Shown: positions 1-9,215 of the stretch, in pieces
How positions within the stretch are numbered: the stretch's first letter is position 1
Layout: the number at the start of each line of letters is the position of its first letter
Source: Rhodococcus sp. 1168
GTDB lineage: Bacteria > Actinomycetota > Actinomycetes > Mycobacteriales > Mycobacteriaceae
DNA: 64,000 bases
Direction: 5' to 3'
Assembly (NCBI RefSeq): GCF_002091955.1
Contig: NZ_MKKY01000072.1
Location: 368,991 to 432,990 of the forward strand
Program-made: the position numbers and the translations under genes
Notes under the pieces: generated by a model
Database searches by the model: none
Told to the model about the DNA's origin: nothing
What the model saw: the letters and a program-made list of their open reading frames with translations, nothing else

Positions 1-501
1 GCTCGCGACGACCTCTCGTCCATCCGAACCGGCAGGGCGAATCCGGGCATGTTCAACCGCATTGTGATCGAGTACTACGGTTCCCCGACACCTATCACCC
101 AGCTGGCGAGTATCAGTGTCCCCGAGGCCCGGATGGTAGTGATCAAGCCGTACGAGCCTGCGCAGCTCGGGCCGATCGAGACTGCGATACGCAACTCCGA
201 TCTCGGTGTGAACCCGACGAACGACGGCAACCTGATTCGTATCAGCATTCCGCAGCTGACCGAAGAGCGGCGCCGCGAGTTCGTCAAGCAGGCCAAGGGC
301 AAGGGCGAAGACGCCAAAGTATCGATCCGCAATGTGCGTCGAAAGACGATGGAAGAGCTCAAGCGTATTCAGAAAGATGGCGAGGCGGGTGAAGACGAGG
401 TCCTGCGGGCCGAAAACGAGCTCGACAAGACCACCTCGAAGTACACCGTCTCGATCGACGAATTGGTCAAGCGTAAAGAAGCGGACTTGATGGAAGTCTG
501 A
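1..501 (+). CDS. frr: Ribosome recycling factor (5' end cut by window)
   Basis: The reading frame is open from base 1, so the gene begins upstream and about 18-19 of the usual 185 residues are missing. The visible 166 residues contain the family hallmarks: [15 protein letters not shown] near the start, then the long helical domain with [17 protein letters not shown] and the RNVRR segment. RRF splits post-termination 70S ribosomes together with EF-G in the cytoplasm. The stop lies only about 50 bases before the cdsA start, which suggests the frr-cdsA transcription unit usual in actinobacteria. Identification is secure; only the N-terminus is unseen. Confidence 0.97.
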   Translation, partial: ARDDLSSIRTGRANPGMFNRIVIEYYGSPTPITQLASISVPEARMVVIKPYEPAQLGPIETAIRNSDLGVNPTNDGNLIRISIPQLTEERRREFVKQAKGKGEDAKVSIRNVRRKTMEELKRIQKDGEAGEDEVLRAENELDKTTSKYTVSIDELVKRKEADLMEV

Positions 502-549
502 TTCTGTGGGAAGAGTCGGACATAGATGATGAAGCAAGGAGATGGCGTC

Positions 550-1467
550 GTGGTGGGATCGGAACGGCCACTGGGCTCTGCCGTACCCGACCCCTCGACG
601 CCTGGGGAGTCGGTGCCGAAATCGATAGGGGAACCGGTGCCGAAGGCGACGGGCAAAGCGGGTCGTAATCTGCCCGCCGCGATTGCGGTGGGCGGCGGGT
701 TGGGCATATCGCTGATATTGATCTTGGTGTTCGCGCCGTTGGTCTGGATCGGCGTTGTCGGCGTTGCGCTCGCTATCGCTACCTATGAGGTGGCCAGGCG
801 TCTTCGTGAAGCCGGAGTGCTCGTCCCACGGATTCCGTTGATCGTGGGCGGTCAGGCCATAATCTGGCTCGGCTGGCCGTGGGGAACTGCCGGCGTGCTG
901 AGCGCTACCGCGGGCACTGTGTTGGTGTGCATGGTCTGGCTTCTGTTGCAGCAGGGCCTCGGTTCGGCGCCGAAGAACTATCTACGCGAACTTGCGGTCA
1001 CCATCCTGGTGGCGTGTTGGCTGCCCCTGCTGGCATCTTTCGCAGTACTGATAGTTCTGCAGGATGACGGTGCAGGTCGCATTCTGGTGTTTGTCATCGC
1101 GGTCGTGTGCTCGGATGTCGGGGGCTACGTGGCGGGGGTCTTGTTCGGCAAGCACCCGATGGCACCTGCGATCAGTCCGAAGAAGTCCTGGGAGGGGCTT
1201 GCTGGGTCGCTCCTTTTCTGTGTCATCGGCAGCCTGCTCACTGTCACCCTCATTCTCGATGCAAACTCCATGATCGGTGTTCTGCTCGGCGTGGTTCTGG
1301 TCGTGACCGGGACGTTGGGTGATCTCATCGAATCTCAGGTGAAGCGGGATCTGCGGATAAAGGACATGGGGACCTTGTTGCCGGGCCACGGCGGCATCAT
1401 GGATCGCCTCGACTCGCTCCTGCCGTCGGCGTTCGTCGCTTGGTTGATCTTCACAGTCCTTCTCTGA
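550..1467 (+). CDS. cdsA: Phosphatidate cytidylyltransferase
   Basis: CdsA makes CDP-diacylglycerol from phosphatidic acid and CTP in the inner membrane and feeds all phospholipid synthesis, including phosphatidylinositol. After a hydrophilic, Pro/Gly-rich N-terminus of about 50 residues there are roughly eight hydrophobic segments. Near the C-terminus is the CdsA signature: SQVKRDLRIKDMG followed by LPGHGGIMDRLDS. An AAGGAG Shine-Dalgarno at 536-541 sits 8 bases before GTG 550, so I prefer that start. The in-frame ATG at 526 has a poorer ribosome site and lies upstream of the AAGGAG. It follows frr closely and is probably cotranscribed with it. Confidence 0.95.
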   Translation: MVGSERPLGSAVPDPSTPGESVPKSIGEPVPKATGKAGRNLPAAIAVGGGLGISLILILVFAPLVWIGVVGVALAIATYEVARRLREAGVLVPRIPLIVGGQAIIWLGWPWGTAGVLSATAGTVLVCMVWLLLQQGLGSAPKNYLRELAVTILVACWLPLLASFAVLIVLQDDGAGRILVFVIAVVCSDVGGYVAGVLFGKHPMAPAISPKKSWEGLAGSLLFCVIGSLLTVTLILDANSMIGVLLGVVLVVTGTLGDLIESQVKRDLRIKDMGTLLPGHGGIMDRLDSLLPSAFVAWLIFTVLL

Positions 1468-1493
1468 CGTACCGACCCATCTATGTCATACCG

Positions 1494-2213
1494 ATGATGT
1501 CGCCGCCGTTTCGCTCGATTCCGAGTCCCAACATCTGGCATTGGCCCGAGGTCTACGAGTCGGAAAATCGTGCACAGGATATCGACGGGCGTATACCTGC
1601 AGAACTGCAGAGGATCGCGCCCTGGGACGGCCGGACCATAGTCGATGTGGGATGTGGCACCGGTTACCATTTGCCGCTGTTTGCCTCCCATGCTCACCGA
1701 GTCGTGGGCGTCGAGCCGCATGACCCACTAGTGGATGCGGCGCGGGCCAGAGTTGTCGGGTTGCAGAATGTGGAAGTCGTGTCGGGCAGTGCCGAGGCGC
1801 TCCCACTCGACGATGCCTCGGCCGATATCGTGCACGCGCGGACAGCGTATTTCTTCGGGCCCGGATGCGGCCCCGGCGTGTCGGAGGCCATGCGTGTGCT
1901 CCGGCCTGGTGGAACGCTCGTCGTGGTGGACCTCGACGTCGGGGCATCGCCGTACGGTGACTGGATGCGAGCGGACCTACCGAAATACGACTGTGCGGCC
2001 GTCGAATCGTTCTTCGCGGCCCAGGGATTCGATCTGACCCGGGTCGATACTCGCTGGGAGTTCGCTGATCGAGCGACCCTGGTTGAGGTACTGGGTATCG
2101 AATTCACTGCGCGCACAGCGGCCAGGGCTGCACGGAGCATCCCCGGCCTGGGTGTCGATGTGCGATATCGAGTTCACTCGCGACGCAAGCCAGTGGGGCT
2201 CGAACGAATCTAG
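1494..2213 (+). CDS. Class I SAM-dependent methyltransferase
   Basis: A 239-residue protein with the Rossmann-type methyltransferase fold. Motif I (IVDVGCGTGYH) is at about residues 49-58, an acidic end of strand 2 is in VVGVEPHD, and motif IV/post motifs are around PLDDASADIVHART and RVLRPGGTLVVVDLD. It resembles the Methyltransf_11 group; the substrate cannot be read from sequence. ATG 1494 or 1497 is the natural start because earlier codons overlap cdsA and give non-conserved residues. Its TAG overlaps the TAG of the convergent lyase gene as CTAG. Confidence 0.8.
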   Translation: MMSPPFRSIPSPNIWHWPEVYESENRAQDIDGRIPAELQRIAPWDGRTIVDVGCGTGYHLPLFASHAHRVVGVEPHDPLVDAARARVVGLQNVEVVSGSAEALPLDDASADIVHARTAYFFGPGCGPGVSEAMRVLRPGGTLVVVDLDVGASPYGDWMRADLPKYDCAAVESFFAAQGFDLTRVDTRWEFADRATLVEVLGIEFTARTAARAARSIPGLGVDVRYRVHSRRKPVGLERI

Positions 2214-3073
2214 GCGGGGTTGTTCTCGGCCGTGATACCGAAAATTCCTGCCGCTTCGCGAATTTTGAGAGCCTTGGCAAGGCGTGGCAGGTCGCTGCCG
2301 TCCTTCACGTGCACGCCATCGATGCCCAGCGTGTCGATGACCTCGTCGGCCCAGTTGACGTCGACTGGGGCTGGAGCGAGTACGCGGTTGACGACGGGCG
2401 CCTGTTCCGCGTGCATACACAGTTTTCCGGTCATGCCCATCGAGACGGTCAGGGCCGAATCGCGTGCCAGGATGCTGTCGTTGGCGGTCAGCGTGGGGCC
2501 GTCGATGGGTCCGGGAAGACGTGCAGCGCGACTCGACACCACCAGCCGTGAGCGTGGGTAAGCCATGGCGAGTGGTTCGTCGCTCATCCCGGTGTCGCGA
2601 CGGAAGTCGCCGCTGCCGAAAGCCAACCGGAAGGTCGAGTCTGCGCGAGCGATCTCCGGTGTCGCCTCGAGGCCGACTGCGGATTCGACCAGAGCGAGAA
2701 TGCGTGTCCCAGCTGTCACTCGTGCCGCTGTGGCATCGACCTGGCCGCCGCTCTCGGTTTTCGCGAGCATGATGCCTGCCAGGCCGCGAAGGCCGGAGAG
2801 CGCTTCGAGGTCGTCGGCCCAGTAGGGCGTGGTCGCATCGTTGATGCGGACCCATGCCGAGTTACCCGCTTCGAGCCACGCGACGACGGCGTCGCGTGCC
2901 GCAGGCTTGGCATGCGGTGCCACAGCGTCCTCGATGTCGAGGATTACCGCGTCCACTTCCGATGCGGCTGCGGTCGTGAATGCTTCGGGCTGGGTAGCGG
3001 GTACCAGCAACCATGAGCGTGCTCGCTCCGGTGCTACGCCAAATGTCACTGGGGTCTCCATGAAAGTGGTCAC
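2210..3073 (-). CDS. CitE-like CoA-ester lyase (HpcH/HpaI aldolase/citrate lyase family)
   Basis: A 287-residue TIM-barrel protein of the citrate lyase beta/malyl-CoA lyase group. Visible markers are RSWLLVPATQPEAF at the start of the barrel, the metal/substrate segment AVILDIEDAV, WVRIND, and ILALVESAVGL with the conserved glutamate. No alpha or gamma citrate lyase subunits lie nearby, so it probably acts alone on a CoA ester, such as a malyl- or methylmalyl-CoA type compound; the exact substrate is unknown. The GTG start at 3073 is supported by AAGGAG 6 bases upstream (complement at 3080-3085). The gene is convergent with the methyltransferase. Confidence 0.85.
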   Translation of the reverse strand: MTTFMETPVTFGVAPERARSWLLVPATQPEAFTTAAASEVDAVILDIEDAVAPHAKPAARDAVVAWLEAGNSAWVRINDATTPYWADDLEALSGLRGLAGIMLAKTESGGQVDATAARVTAGTRILALVESAVGLEATPEIARADSTFRLAFGSGDFRRDTGMSDEPLAMAYPRSRLVVSSRAARLPGPIDGPTLTANDSILARDSALTVSMGMTGKLCMHAEQAPVVNRVLAPAPVDVNWADEVIDTLGIDGVHVKDGSDLPRLAKALKIREAAGIFGITAENNPA

Positions 3074-3323
3074 GTCGGGCTCCTTGTGGTGAGATCGGGC
3101 ACGACCGACATTACCGATTCAGTACGGCGTTGCCATCTTCCGTGCATTCTGTTCACCGCGGGTTAGTTTACTTGCGTTTGGCGCTACGCCTGACCTGGAG
3201 GATGCGAACCCCTCTTATAAGAGCGATTCTCAAAGCCACCGCGAGGGAAGATTCGGAGCAGACCGACGCCGTTCGGCTACCCCCCGCCGTGGGGCTGGAA
3301 ATTGCGCGCTGAATAGGAGAGAA
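3074..3323. other. Divergent intergenic region with a 12-bp palindrome
   Basis: About 280 bases separate the lyase gene from rlmN. The stretch must hold both promoters. The only clear structure is the perfect palindrome CTCTTATAAGAG at 3212-3223. A 60-codon open frame here lacks a ribosome site and any recognisable features, and I do not call it a gene. Confidence 0.4.
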
Positions 3324-3356
3324 GTGCCCAGTAGTGGGACACTGGATTTATTATGA
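3324..3356 (+). CDS. Possible 10-codon leader ORF overlapping rlmN
   Basis: GTG 3324 follows AGGAGAG (3315-3321) and reads [10 protein letters not shown] before TGA at 3354-3356. That TGA overlaps the rlmN ATG as ATGA. rlmN itself has no good ribosome site just upstream, so translation may be coupled through this mini-ORF. The spacing from GGAG to GTG is short, only 4 bases. Expression is unproven; it could also be chance. Confidence 0.3.
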   Translation: MPSSGTLDLL

Positions 3357-4519
3357 GTGATTCTGCTATGACCGCCGACGAATCCACAGCCGAGAGCGCC
3401 CGCCCGCGGACGAGGCCGACACTGCCGTTGGTGTTCGCGGATCGCCGTCGCGGGATGCCGTCACGACATCTCGCCGACCTGGATCGCGAGGGACTGAAAT
3501 CGGCAGTCAAGGATCTGGGGCTTCCTGCTTTTCGTGCCGACCAACTTGCACGCCACTACTACGGCAGGCTCGAAGCGGATACGACCAAAATGACCGACCT
3601 TCCTGAAGCGATCCGGGAAAAGGTCGGAGCGGACCTGTTTCCGCCACTGCTCACGGCAATCAAGCACTTGTCGTGTGACGACGGCGACACCCGTAAGACG
3701 CTGTGGAAGGCCAATGACGGCACGCTGCTGGAAAGCGTTCTGATGCGGTACCCGGATCGGGCGACCTTGTGCATCTCGAGTCAGGCCGGCTGCGGGATGG
3801 CCTGTCCATTCTGCGCCACCGGGCAGGGTGGACTGGATCGCAACCTTTCCACTGCCGAGATCGTCGACCAGGTTCGATCGGCGGCAGCGGATCTACGCGA
3901 CGGCGTCGTGCCAGGAGGCGAGGGGCGCCTGTCGAACGTTGTGTTCATGGGCATGGGTGAGCCTTTGGCCAACTACAAGCGTGTCGTCTCCGCTGTGCGC
4001 AAGATCGTCTCGCCTGCGCCCGATGGACTCGGACTGTCGCAGCGGTCGGTGACCGTATCGACGGTGGGTTTGGCCCCTGCTATCCGCAAACTCGCCGACG
4101 AGGGCTTGTCCGTCACGCTTGCAGTATCGCTGCATACTCCGGACGACGAGTTGCGGGACACCTTGGTGCCGGTGAACAACAGGTGGTCGGTGGCCGAGGT
4201 TCTGTCGGCGGCGAGATACTACGCAGATCAGACAGGCCGTCGAGTTTCGATCGAGTACGCGATGATCAGAGATGTGAACGATCAGCCGTGGCGCGCGGAC
4301 CTGCTGGGTAAGAAGTTGCACAAAGCGCTCGGTTCGAGAGTGCACGTAAACCTCATTCCGCTCAACCCGACCCCGGGAAGTGAGTGGGACGCCAGCCCGA
4401 AGCCTGTCGAACGTGAGTTTGTGAGAAGGGTTATTGCACAGGGCGTTTCGTGCACCGTTCGTGATACTCGCGGTCAGGAAATCGCTGCCGCTTGCGGTCA
4501 GCTCGCTGCTGAGAACTGA
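3353..4519 (+). CDS. rlmN: 23S rRNA (adenine2503-C2)-methyltransferase / tRNA A37 methyltransferase RlmN
   Basis: A radical SAM enzyme that methylates C2 of A2503 in 23S rRNA and A37 in some tRNAs by ping-pong chemistry. The 4Fe-4S cluster cysteines are visible in CGMACPFC (C147, C151, C154). The methyl-carrying cysteine is near the end in [11 protein letters not shown] (C367). Also present are the conserved N-terminal [13 protein letters not shown] segment and the [13 protein letters not shown] motif. The 388-residue length is normal for actinobacteria. It is followed by a strong terminator at 4534-4574. Confidence 0.97.
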   Translation: MSDSAMTADESTAESARPRTRPTLPLVFADRRRGMPSRHLADLDREGLKSAVKDLGLPAFRADQLARHYYGRLEADTTKMTDLPEAIREKVGADLFPPLLTAIKHLSCDDGDTRKTLWKANDGTLLESVLMRYPDRATLCISSQAGCGMACPFCATGQGGLDRNLSTAEIVDQVRSAAADLRDGVVPGGEGRLSNVVFMGMGEPLANYKRVVSAVRKIVSPAPDGLGLSQRSVTVSTVGLAPAIRKLADEGLSVTLAVSLHTPDDELRDTLVPVNNRWSVAEVLSAARYYADQTGRRVSIEYAMIRDVNDQPWRADLLGKKLHKALGSRVHVNLIPLNPTPGSEWDASPKPVEREFVRRVIAQGVSCTVRDTRGQEIAAACGQLAAEN

Positions 4520-4533
4520 CGAACAGCGCAAAA

Positions 4534-4574
4534 AAAGAACCCGATATCTGCTCAGTGCAGCTATCGGGTTCTTT
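4534..4574. terminator. Bidirectional intrinsic terminator between rlmN and the DUF2631 gene
   Basis: Perfect 13-bp arms AAAGAACCCGATA (4534-4546) and TATCGGGTTCTTT (4562-4574) enclose an inner CTGC/GCAG stem with a TCAGT loop. An A-run just before the left arm (from 4530) becomes a U-tract on the minus strand and TTTC follows on the plus strand. It sits between two convergent genes, so it can terminate both. Confidence 0.9.
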
Positions 4575-4586
4575 CGGTTCTGTGTG

Positions 4587-4856
4587 CTATCGAGGCTTCC
4601 GGCGGACGATGATGTCGCGAACCACGATGCCGACGAGCGCAATGGCGAAGCCGATGAGGTACAGGTCTTCGATTCCGCCCGTATGGTTTCCGTGGATCAT
4701 GAGCAGCAGGAAGACCGCGACGGCGATAGCAGCGATCCGCATCGCCTTGTTCGACTCACCGCTCCAGCCCCAATCGGCCGAAGGTACTTCGGCTATGTCC
4801 TCGTGGGTGTACTCGACCGGGTCGTACGAAGCGGGGTCCAGTTCGGTTTGTGCCAC
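4587..4856 (-). CDS. DUF2631 small membrane protein
   Basis: An 89-residue protein. The start is taken as GTG 4856, giving VAQTELDPASYDPVEYTHEDI; upstream in-frame codons to 4955 look unconserved. A hydrophilic N-terminal half (EVPSADWGWSGES) is followed by two membrane segments, IAAIAVAVFLLLMI and LYLIGFAIALVGIVV, and a basic tail RRKPR. This matches the actinobacterial DUF2631 family (Rv2876-like), which lies near dxr in mycobacteria. The function is unknown. Confidence 0.75.
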   Translation of the reverse strand: MAQTELDPASYDPVEYTHEDIAEVPSADWGWSGESNKAMRIAAIAVAVFLLLMIHGNHTGGIEDLYLIGFAIALVGIVVRDIIVRRKPR

Positions 4857-4976
4857 CGGTCGATCCTCTCGGGTCAGGGTGCAGCCGACAGTCCGGCATG
4901 CGTGTGCGCTCTCAGTTTGGCATACGACCGGCAGTAGTAGCGAGTAGGGGCGCAACTAGCGGACCACGGTGCCGAG

Positions 4977-5498
4977 TCACACCGCGTAAGCACGCAAAGC
5001 GGCCAGGTACCTGTCGGTGAAGAGTCTTTGGACCCATCTTCCGACAGGCCCGCCGAGTGCAGTGAACCAGCGACCGGGTCGTGAGAACGCGCGGATGTGG
5101 GCGAAGACAGCGCCGGTCGCCGGATCGAATTCGACGGCGAAGCTCTCCTCGCCCTGCTCTGGGTGCCCAGGCAAGGTGCCGTACGCGAACCCCCGTCGAT
5201 CGGGAGAGTCGATGAGGTAGACGACGCGGCAGGGAATCCGAATTCGAGCCAGCGTCAGCACGACGAGGGTGTCCACCTCGGCGGTCGGAGTCGAGGCGTC
5301 GACACCGAGTCCCGACTTTCGGTGCATCTGCCATCCCGCCAGCGCGTCGGCTGCTGCTTCGAATGCATCGCGTCCGGTGCCGATGTGCACTCGACGATCG
5401 AGGTGGTGGTAGCCGGCGGGCAGTTGGCCTTTGGTGCCGCCGATCTCGGAATAGGTGAGCTCCATGAGAGCCCAGCGTGCCACTGATGACGGCCGCAC
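4977..5498 (-). CDS. DUF1990 family protein
   Basis: A 173-residue protein matching the DUF1990 family found in actinobacteria and plants. It has the pattern LTYSEIGGT near the N-terminus, [12 protein letters not shown], the [14 protein letters not shown] segment, [18 protein letters not shown], and a C-terminal [14 protein letters not shown]. No signal peptide or membrane helix is seen. GTG 5498 has a weak GAGAG upstream; ATG 5465 (MELTYSE) is the alternative start. It is transcribed divergently from dxr. Function unknown. Confidence 0.75.
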   Translation of the reverse strand: MRPSSVARWALMELTYSEIGGTKGQLPAGYHHLDRRVHIGTGRDAFEAAADALAGWQMHRKSGLGVDASTPTAEVDTLVVLTLARIRIPCRVVYLIDSPDRRGFAYGTLPGHPEQGEESFAVEFDPATGAVFAHIRAFSRPGRWFTALGGPVGRWVQRLFTDRYLAALRAYAV

Positions 5499-5534
5499 AG
5501 GTCACTCTCAGATTCGATCAGGAACAATGAACGA

Positions 5535-6713
5535 GTGCCCGAGCATCGAACACCTCCAGTATCGCGTCCTGTCCGGGTGTTGCTCCTGGGCAGCACCGGT
5601 TCCATCGGAACTCAAGCCCTCGAAGTGATCGCTGCCAATCCCGAATTGTTCGAAGTGGTCGGGCTCGCTGCGGGCGGTCGCAATATCGACCTGCTCGGAC
5701 GTCAGATCCGCGATACCGGTGTCTCGTCCGTCGCGGTCGCAGACCCGAATGCGGGTGCCGAATTGGAACTGGCGACCGTCCTGACCGGTGATCGGGCCGT
5801 CACCGAACTCGTCGAGTCGGTCGAGGCCGACGTCGTGTTGAACGCTTTGGTCGGCTCGCGTGGGTTGGAGCCGACACTCGCGGCGTTGAAATCCGGAGCA
5901 ACGCTGGCCCTTGCAAACAAGGAATCCTTGGTCGCGGGCGGGGAGCTCGTCCTAAGGGCTGCTGCTCCCGGGCAGATCGTGCCCGTGGACTCCGAACATT
6001 CTGCTCTTGCACAGTGTCTTCGAAGTGGCCGAGCCGAGGAAGTGGAGCGCCTGGTGTTGACAGCGTCGGGTGGGCCGTTCCGCGGTTGGTCGGCGGAGGA
6101 GTTGAAATCCGTCACTCCCGAGCAGGCAGCGGCGCATCCGACCTGGTCGATGGGGCAGATGAACACGCTGAACTCCGCGACGATGGTGAACAAGGGGCTC
6201 GAACTGATCGAGACCCATCTGCTGTTCGGTATCCCGTACGAGCGGATCGATGTCACGGTTCATCGGCAGTCGATCGTGCATTCGATGGTCACCTTCTTCG
6301 ATGGATCGACGATTGCGCAGGCCAGTCCACCCGATATGAGGCTGCCGATCGCGCTCGCATTGGGATGGCCGAGCCGGGTCGCGAACGCTGCCCGTCCACT
6401 CGATTTCACGACCGCGTTCTTCTGGGATTTCGAACCGCTCGACGATCGAGTGTTTCCGGCTGTCCAACTGGCCCGCGAGGCGGGAATTCTCGGCGGTTGC
6501 ATGACGGCGGTGTACAACGCCTCGAACGAGGTGGCCGCCGAGGCATTCCTTGCCGGCCGTATCGCATTCCCACGGATCGTCGACACCGTCGAGGAGGTCC
6601 TCGGGGCAGGCAGCAGCGAATGGACTGCCACTCCGACTACCGTGGACGAGGTACTCGAAGCCGATTCCTGGGCTCGTCGTCAGGCCCGTGCACTTTTGAA
6701 TCAGAAGGTATAA
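5535..6713 (+). CDS. dxr: 1-deoxy-D-xylulose 5-phosphate reductoisomerase
   Basis: Dxr (IspC) converts DXP to MEP with NADPH and a divalent metal, the committed step of the non-mevalonate isoprenoid pathway. The NADPH-binding GSTGSIG is at residues 19-25. The metal/substrate motifs [12 protein letters not shown] and PVDSEHSA are intact, and [21 protein letters not shown] covers the active-site loop, here cited in parts. The start is GTG 5535. It heads a run with rip1 and ispG, an arrangement conserved in mycobacteria (Rv2870c-Rv2868c). Confidence 0.97.
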   Translation: MPEHRTPPVSRPVRVLLLGSTGSIGTQALEVIAANPELFEVVGLAAGGRNIDLLGRQIRDTGVSSVAVADPNAGAELELATVLTGDRAVTELVESVEADVVLNALVGSRGLEPTLAALKSGATLALANKESLVAGGELVLRAAAPGQIVPVDSEHSALAQCLRSGRAEEVERLVLTASGGPFRGWSAEELKSVTPEQAAAHPTWSMGQMNTLNSATMVNKGLELIETHLLFGIPYERIDVTVHRQSIVHSMVTFFDGSTIAQASPPDMRLPIALALGWPSRVANAARPLDFTTAFFWDFEPLDDRVFPAVQLAREAGILGGCMTAVYNASNEVAAEAFLAGRIAFPRIVDTVEEVLGAGSSEWTATPTTVDEVLEADSWARRQARALLNQKV

Positions 6714-6719
6714 ACGAAG

Positions 6720-7934
6720 ATGGTGTTCGCATTCGGCGTCATTCTGTTCGCCCTGGGAATCACGGTGTCCATTGCTCTGCACGAGGCGGGTCACATGTTG
6801 ACCGCCCGCGCCACGGGCATGAAGGTTCGACGCTTCTTCGTCGGCTTCGGTCCGAAGATCTTTTCCTTTCGACGGGGTGAGACGGAGTACGGCCTGAAAG
6901 CGATACCGGCAGGCGGATTCTGCGACATCGCGGGTATGACCGCGATCGATGAGCTCGCGCCCGACGAGGTCGAGCGTGCGATGTATCGGCAGAAAACGTG
7001 GAAGCGCCTCGTCGTCATGCTGGGCGGAATAGCGATGAACTTCGTTCTCGGGTTCCTGCTCATCTTCACTCTCGCTGTTGGTTGGGGACTGCCGAATCTC
7101 AATCAGCCGAGCAACGCGATGGTGGGTGAGATGCCCTGCGTGACAGCGACACAGAACGAGAATCTCACTTACCCGGAATGCAGTGGACCCAGTCCAGCCT
7201 ATTCCGCGGGTATCCGTGAAGGGGACGTCATCGTCTCGGTGAACGGCACTCCGACTGCAGACTTCGCCGATGTCGTCGAGGCCACGCAGCCGCTGTCCGG
7301 AACCGCAGACTTCGTGGTGGATCGTGACGGGAGTGAGCTGACCTTCCCCGTACAAATCCAGCAGGTCCAGCGTTGGGTACGCGACGGCACCGAGACCGGG
7401 CGCAAGTCGACAACCGTCGGCGCGGTGGGCATTCAGCTGGCGTACTTCTATCCGACCCAGTACAACCCGCTCGCGGCGATACCGGCATCGTTCGCGTTCA
7501 CCGGCGACATGTTCGTCGAGACTGCACACCGGCTGGTGCAGATGCCGAGCAAGGTCGCGGACCTGTGGACCTCGGTCACCGGAGGGGCCAGAGACCCGGA
7601 AACACCGATCAGCGTCGTCGGGGCCAGCGTGATCGGCGGGCAACTGGTGGAAAGGTCGTTGTGGCCGGTATTCGTACTGCTGCTCGCGAGCCTGAACTTC
7701 TTCCTCGGCATTTTCAACCTGCTGCCGCTGCTTCCCCTCGACGGCGGACACATGGCCGTCACCATCTACGAGCGCATCCGCAATTTCTTCCGCCAGCGTC
7801 GTGGTCTGCCGGACGGCGGACCCGTCGACTACATGAAGTTGATGCCCGTCACGTATGTGGTGATAGTGATCGGTGGTGCGTACATGTTGCTCACTCTCAC
7901 AGCGGACATCGTGAACCCGATCCGATTGTTCTAG
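6720..7934 (+). CDS. rip1: Site-2 intramembrane metalloprotease (RseP/Rip1 family)
   Basis: A 404-residue S2P protease of the membrane. The zinc motif HEAGH is at residues 21-25 in the first membrane helix, and the second metal motif LDGGH is near residue 340 in a late helix. A PDZ domain lies between ([19 protein letters not shown]). A central membrane segment near residues 100-125 and a last helix at the C-terminus complete the topology. In mycobacteria Rip1 cleaves anti-sigma factors such as RsmA. It lies 6 bases after dxr and 38 before ispG, so it is probably cotranscribed. Confidence 0.95.
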   Translation: MVFAFGVILFALGITVSIALHEAGHMLTARATGMKVRRFFVGFGPKIFSFRRGETEYGLKAIPAGGFCDIAGMTAIDELAPDEVERAMYRQKTWKRLVVMLGGIAMNFVLGFLLIFTLAVGWGLPNLNQPSNAMVGEMPCVTATQNENLTYPECSGPSPAYSAGIREGDVIVSVNGTPTADFADVVEATQPLSGTADFVVDRDGSELTFPVQIQQVQRWVRDGTETGRKSTTVGAVGIQLAYFYPTQYNPLAAIPASFAFTGDMFVETAHRLVQMPSKVADLWTSVTGGARDPETPISVVGASVIGGQLVERSLWPVFVLLLASLNFFLGIFNLLPLLPLDGGHMAVTIYERIRNFFRQRRGLPDGGPVDYMKLMPVTYVVIVIGGAYMLLTLTADIVNPIRLF

Positions 7935-7972
7935 TTACACTCGTGCTCATAGCTAGGGAAGAAGGCAACGAA

Positions 7973-9136
7973 GTGACTGTGTCAGTCGGATTGGGAATGC
8001 CGGCGCCGCCGGTTCCCGTACTCGCTCCTCGACGTAAGACTCGTCAACTGCAGGTCGGCACCGTCGGTGTCGGCAGCGACCACCCGATCTCGGTGCAGTC
8101 GATGACCACCACCAAGACCCACGACATCAACGCGACCCTGCAGCAGATCGCAGAGTTGACGGCCTCGGGATGCGACATCGTGCGGGTGGCATGCCCCACA
8201 CAAGAGGACGCCGACGCGCTGTCCATCATTGCCCGGAAGAGTCAGATACCGGTCATCGCCGATATCCACTTCCAGCCCAAGTACATCTTTGCGGCGATCG
8301 ATGCCGGATGCGCGGCCGTCCGGGTGAATCCTGGCAATATCAAGGAATTCGACGGGCGTGTCAAGGAGGTCGCGAAGGCGGCCCGCGAGGCCAACATCCC
8401 CATCCGGATCGGCGTCAATGCCGGATCGCTGGACAAGCGGATGATGGACAAGTACGGCAAGGCCACGCCCGAAGCGCTCGTGGAATCGGCACTGTGGGAG
8501 GCCGGACTGTTCGAGGAGCACGGCTTCGGCGACATCAAGATTTCGGTCAAGCACAACGATCCCGTCGTTATGGTGGCTGCTTACGAGCAACTTGCGGCGC
8601 AGTGTGACTATCCGCTGCACCTGGGAGTAACAGAAGCCGGGCCTGCATTCCAGGGCACCATCAAATCTGCAGTCGCATTCGGAGCGCTGCTCTCTCGTGG
8701 GATCGGCGACACGATTCGTGTGTCGCTCTCTGCACCACCGGCCGAGGAAATCAAGGTCGGCAACCAAATTCTTCAGTCGCTCAACCTCCGCCCACGCAAG
8801 TTGGAGATCGTCTCCTGCCCGTCGTGCGGCCGCGCTCAGGTAGACGTGTACAAGCTCGCCGACGAGGTCACCGCCGGGCTCGAAGGCATGGAAATCCCGC
8901 TTCGTGTTGCGGTTATGGGGTGCGTGGTGAACGGTCCCGGTGAGGCCCGGGATGCGGATATCGGTGTCGCGTCCGGTAACGGCAAAGGGCAGATCTTCGT
9001 GAAGGGCAAGGTCATCAAAACGGTTCCCGAAGCTCAGATCGTGGAGACCTTGATCGAGGAAGCAATGCGTATCGCCGAGGAATACGAAGTTGACGAGAGT
9101 GCGGATGCAAGCACCCCTGTCGTAACGGTCAGCTGA
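7973..9136 (+). CDS. ispG: (E)-4-hydroxy-3-methylbut-2-enyl-diphosphate synthase
   Basis: IspG (GcpE) turns MEcPP into HMBPP using a 4Fe-4S cluster. Cluster ligands are visible as C282 and C285 in [11 protein letters not shown] and C317 in [16 protein letters not shown], with the fourth, glutamate ligand in the same segment. The TIM-barrel N-terminal half begins with [17 protein letters not shown] 7973 is preceded by GAAGAAGG and gives 387 residues, the normal length. With dxr and rip1 it forms the isoprenoid part of the operon. Confidence 0.97.
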   Translation: MTVSVGLGMPAPPVPVLAPRRKTRQLQVGTVGVGSDHPISVQSMTTTKTHDINATLQQIAELTASGCDIVRVACPTQEDADALSIIARKSQIPVIADIHFQPKYIFAAIDAGCAAVRVNPGNIKEFDGRVKEVAKAAREANIPIRIGVNAGSLDKRMMDKYGKATPEALVESALWEAGLFEEHGFGDIKISVKHNDPVVMVAAYEQLAAQCDYPLHLGVTEAGPAFQGTIKSAVAFGALLSRGIGDTIRVSLSAPPAEEIKVGNQILQSLNLRPRKLEIVSCPSCGRAQVDVYKLADEVTAGLEGMEIPLRVAVMGCVVNGPGEARDADIGVASGNGKGQIFVKGKVIKTVPEAQIVETLIEEAMRIAEEYEVDESADASTPVVTVS

Positions 9137-9215
9137 TTGGCACACTTGCGCCCGTAAGTCTGGCAATCTGGACTTCAATGTCAGTGGATGTGTTGGTGTC
9201 GAGGAGGTGGCGTAA

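Noticed and set aside
3155..3180. IdeR/DtxR iron box near GGTTAGTTTACTT
   Set aside because: Only one half resembles the TTAGGTTAG half-site; the second half is absent.
3130..3312. 60-codon open frame before rlmN
   Set aside because: No ribosome site and no conserved-looking sequence; it ends before the leader ORF and lies where promoters are expected.
5952..7751. 599-codon open frame antisense to dxr and rip1
   Set aside because: A shadow of two well-identified genes, with no motif or signal and low-complexity composition.
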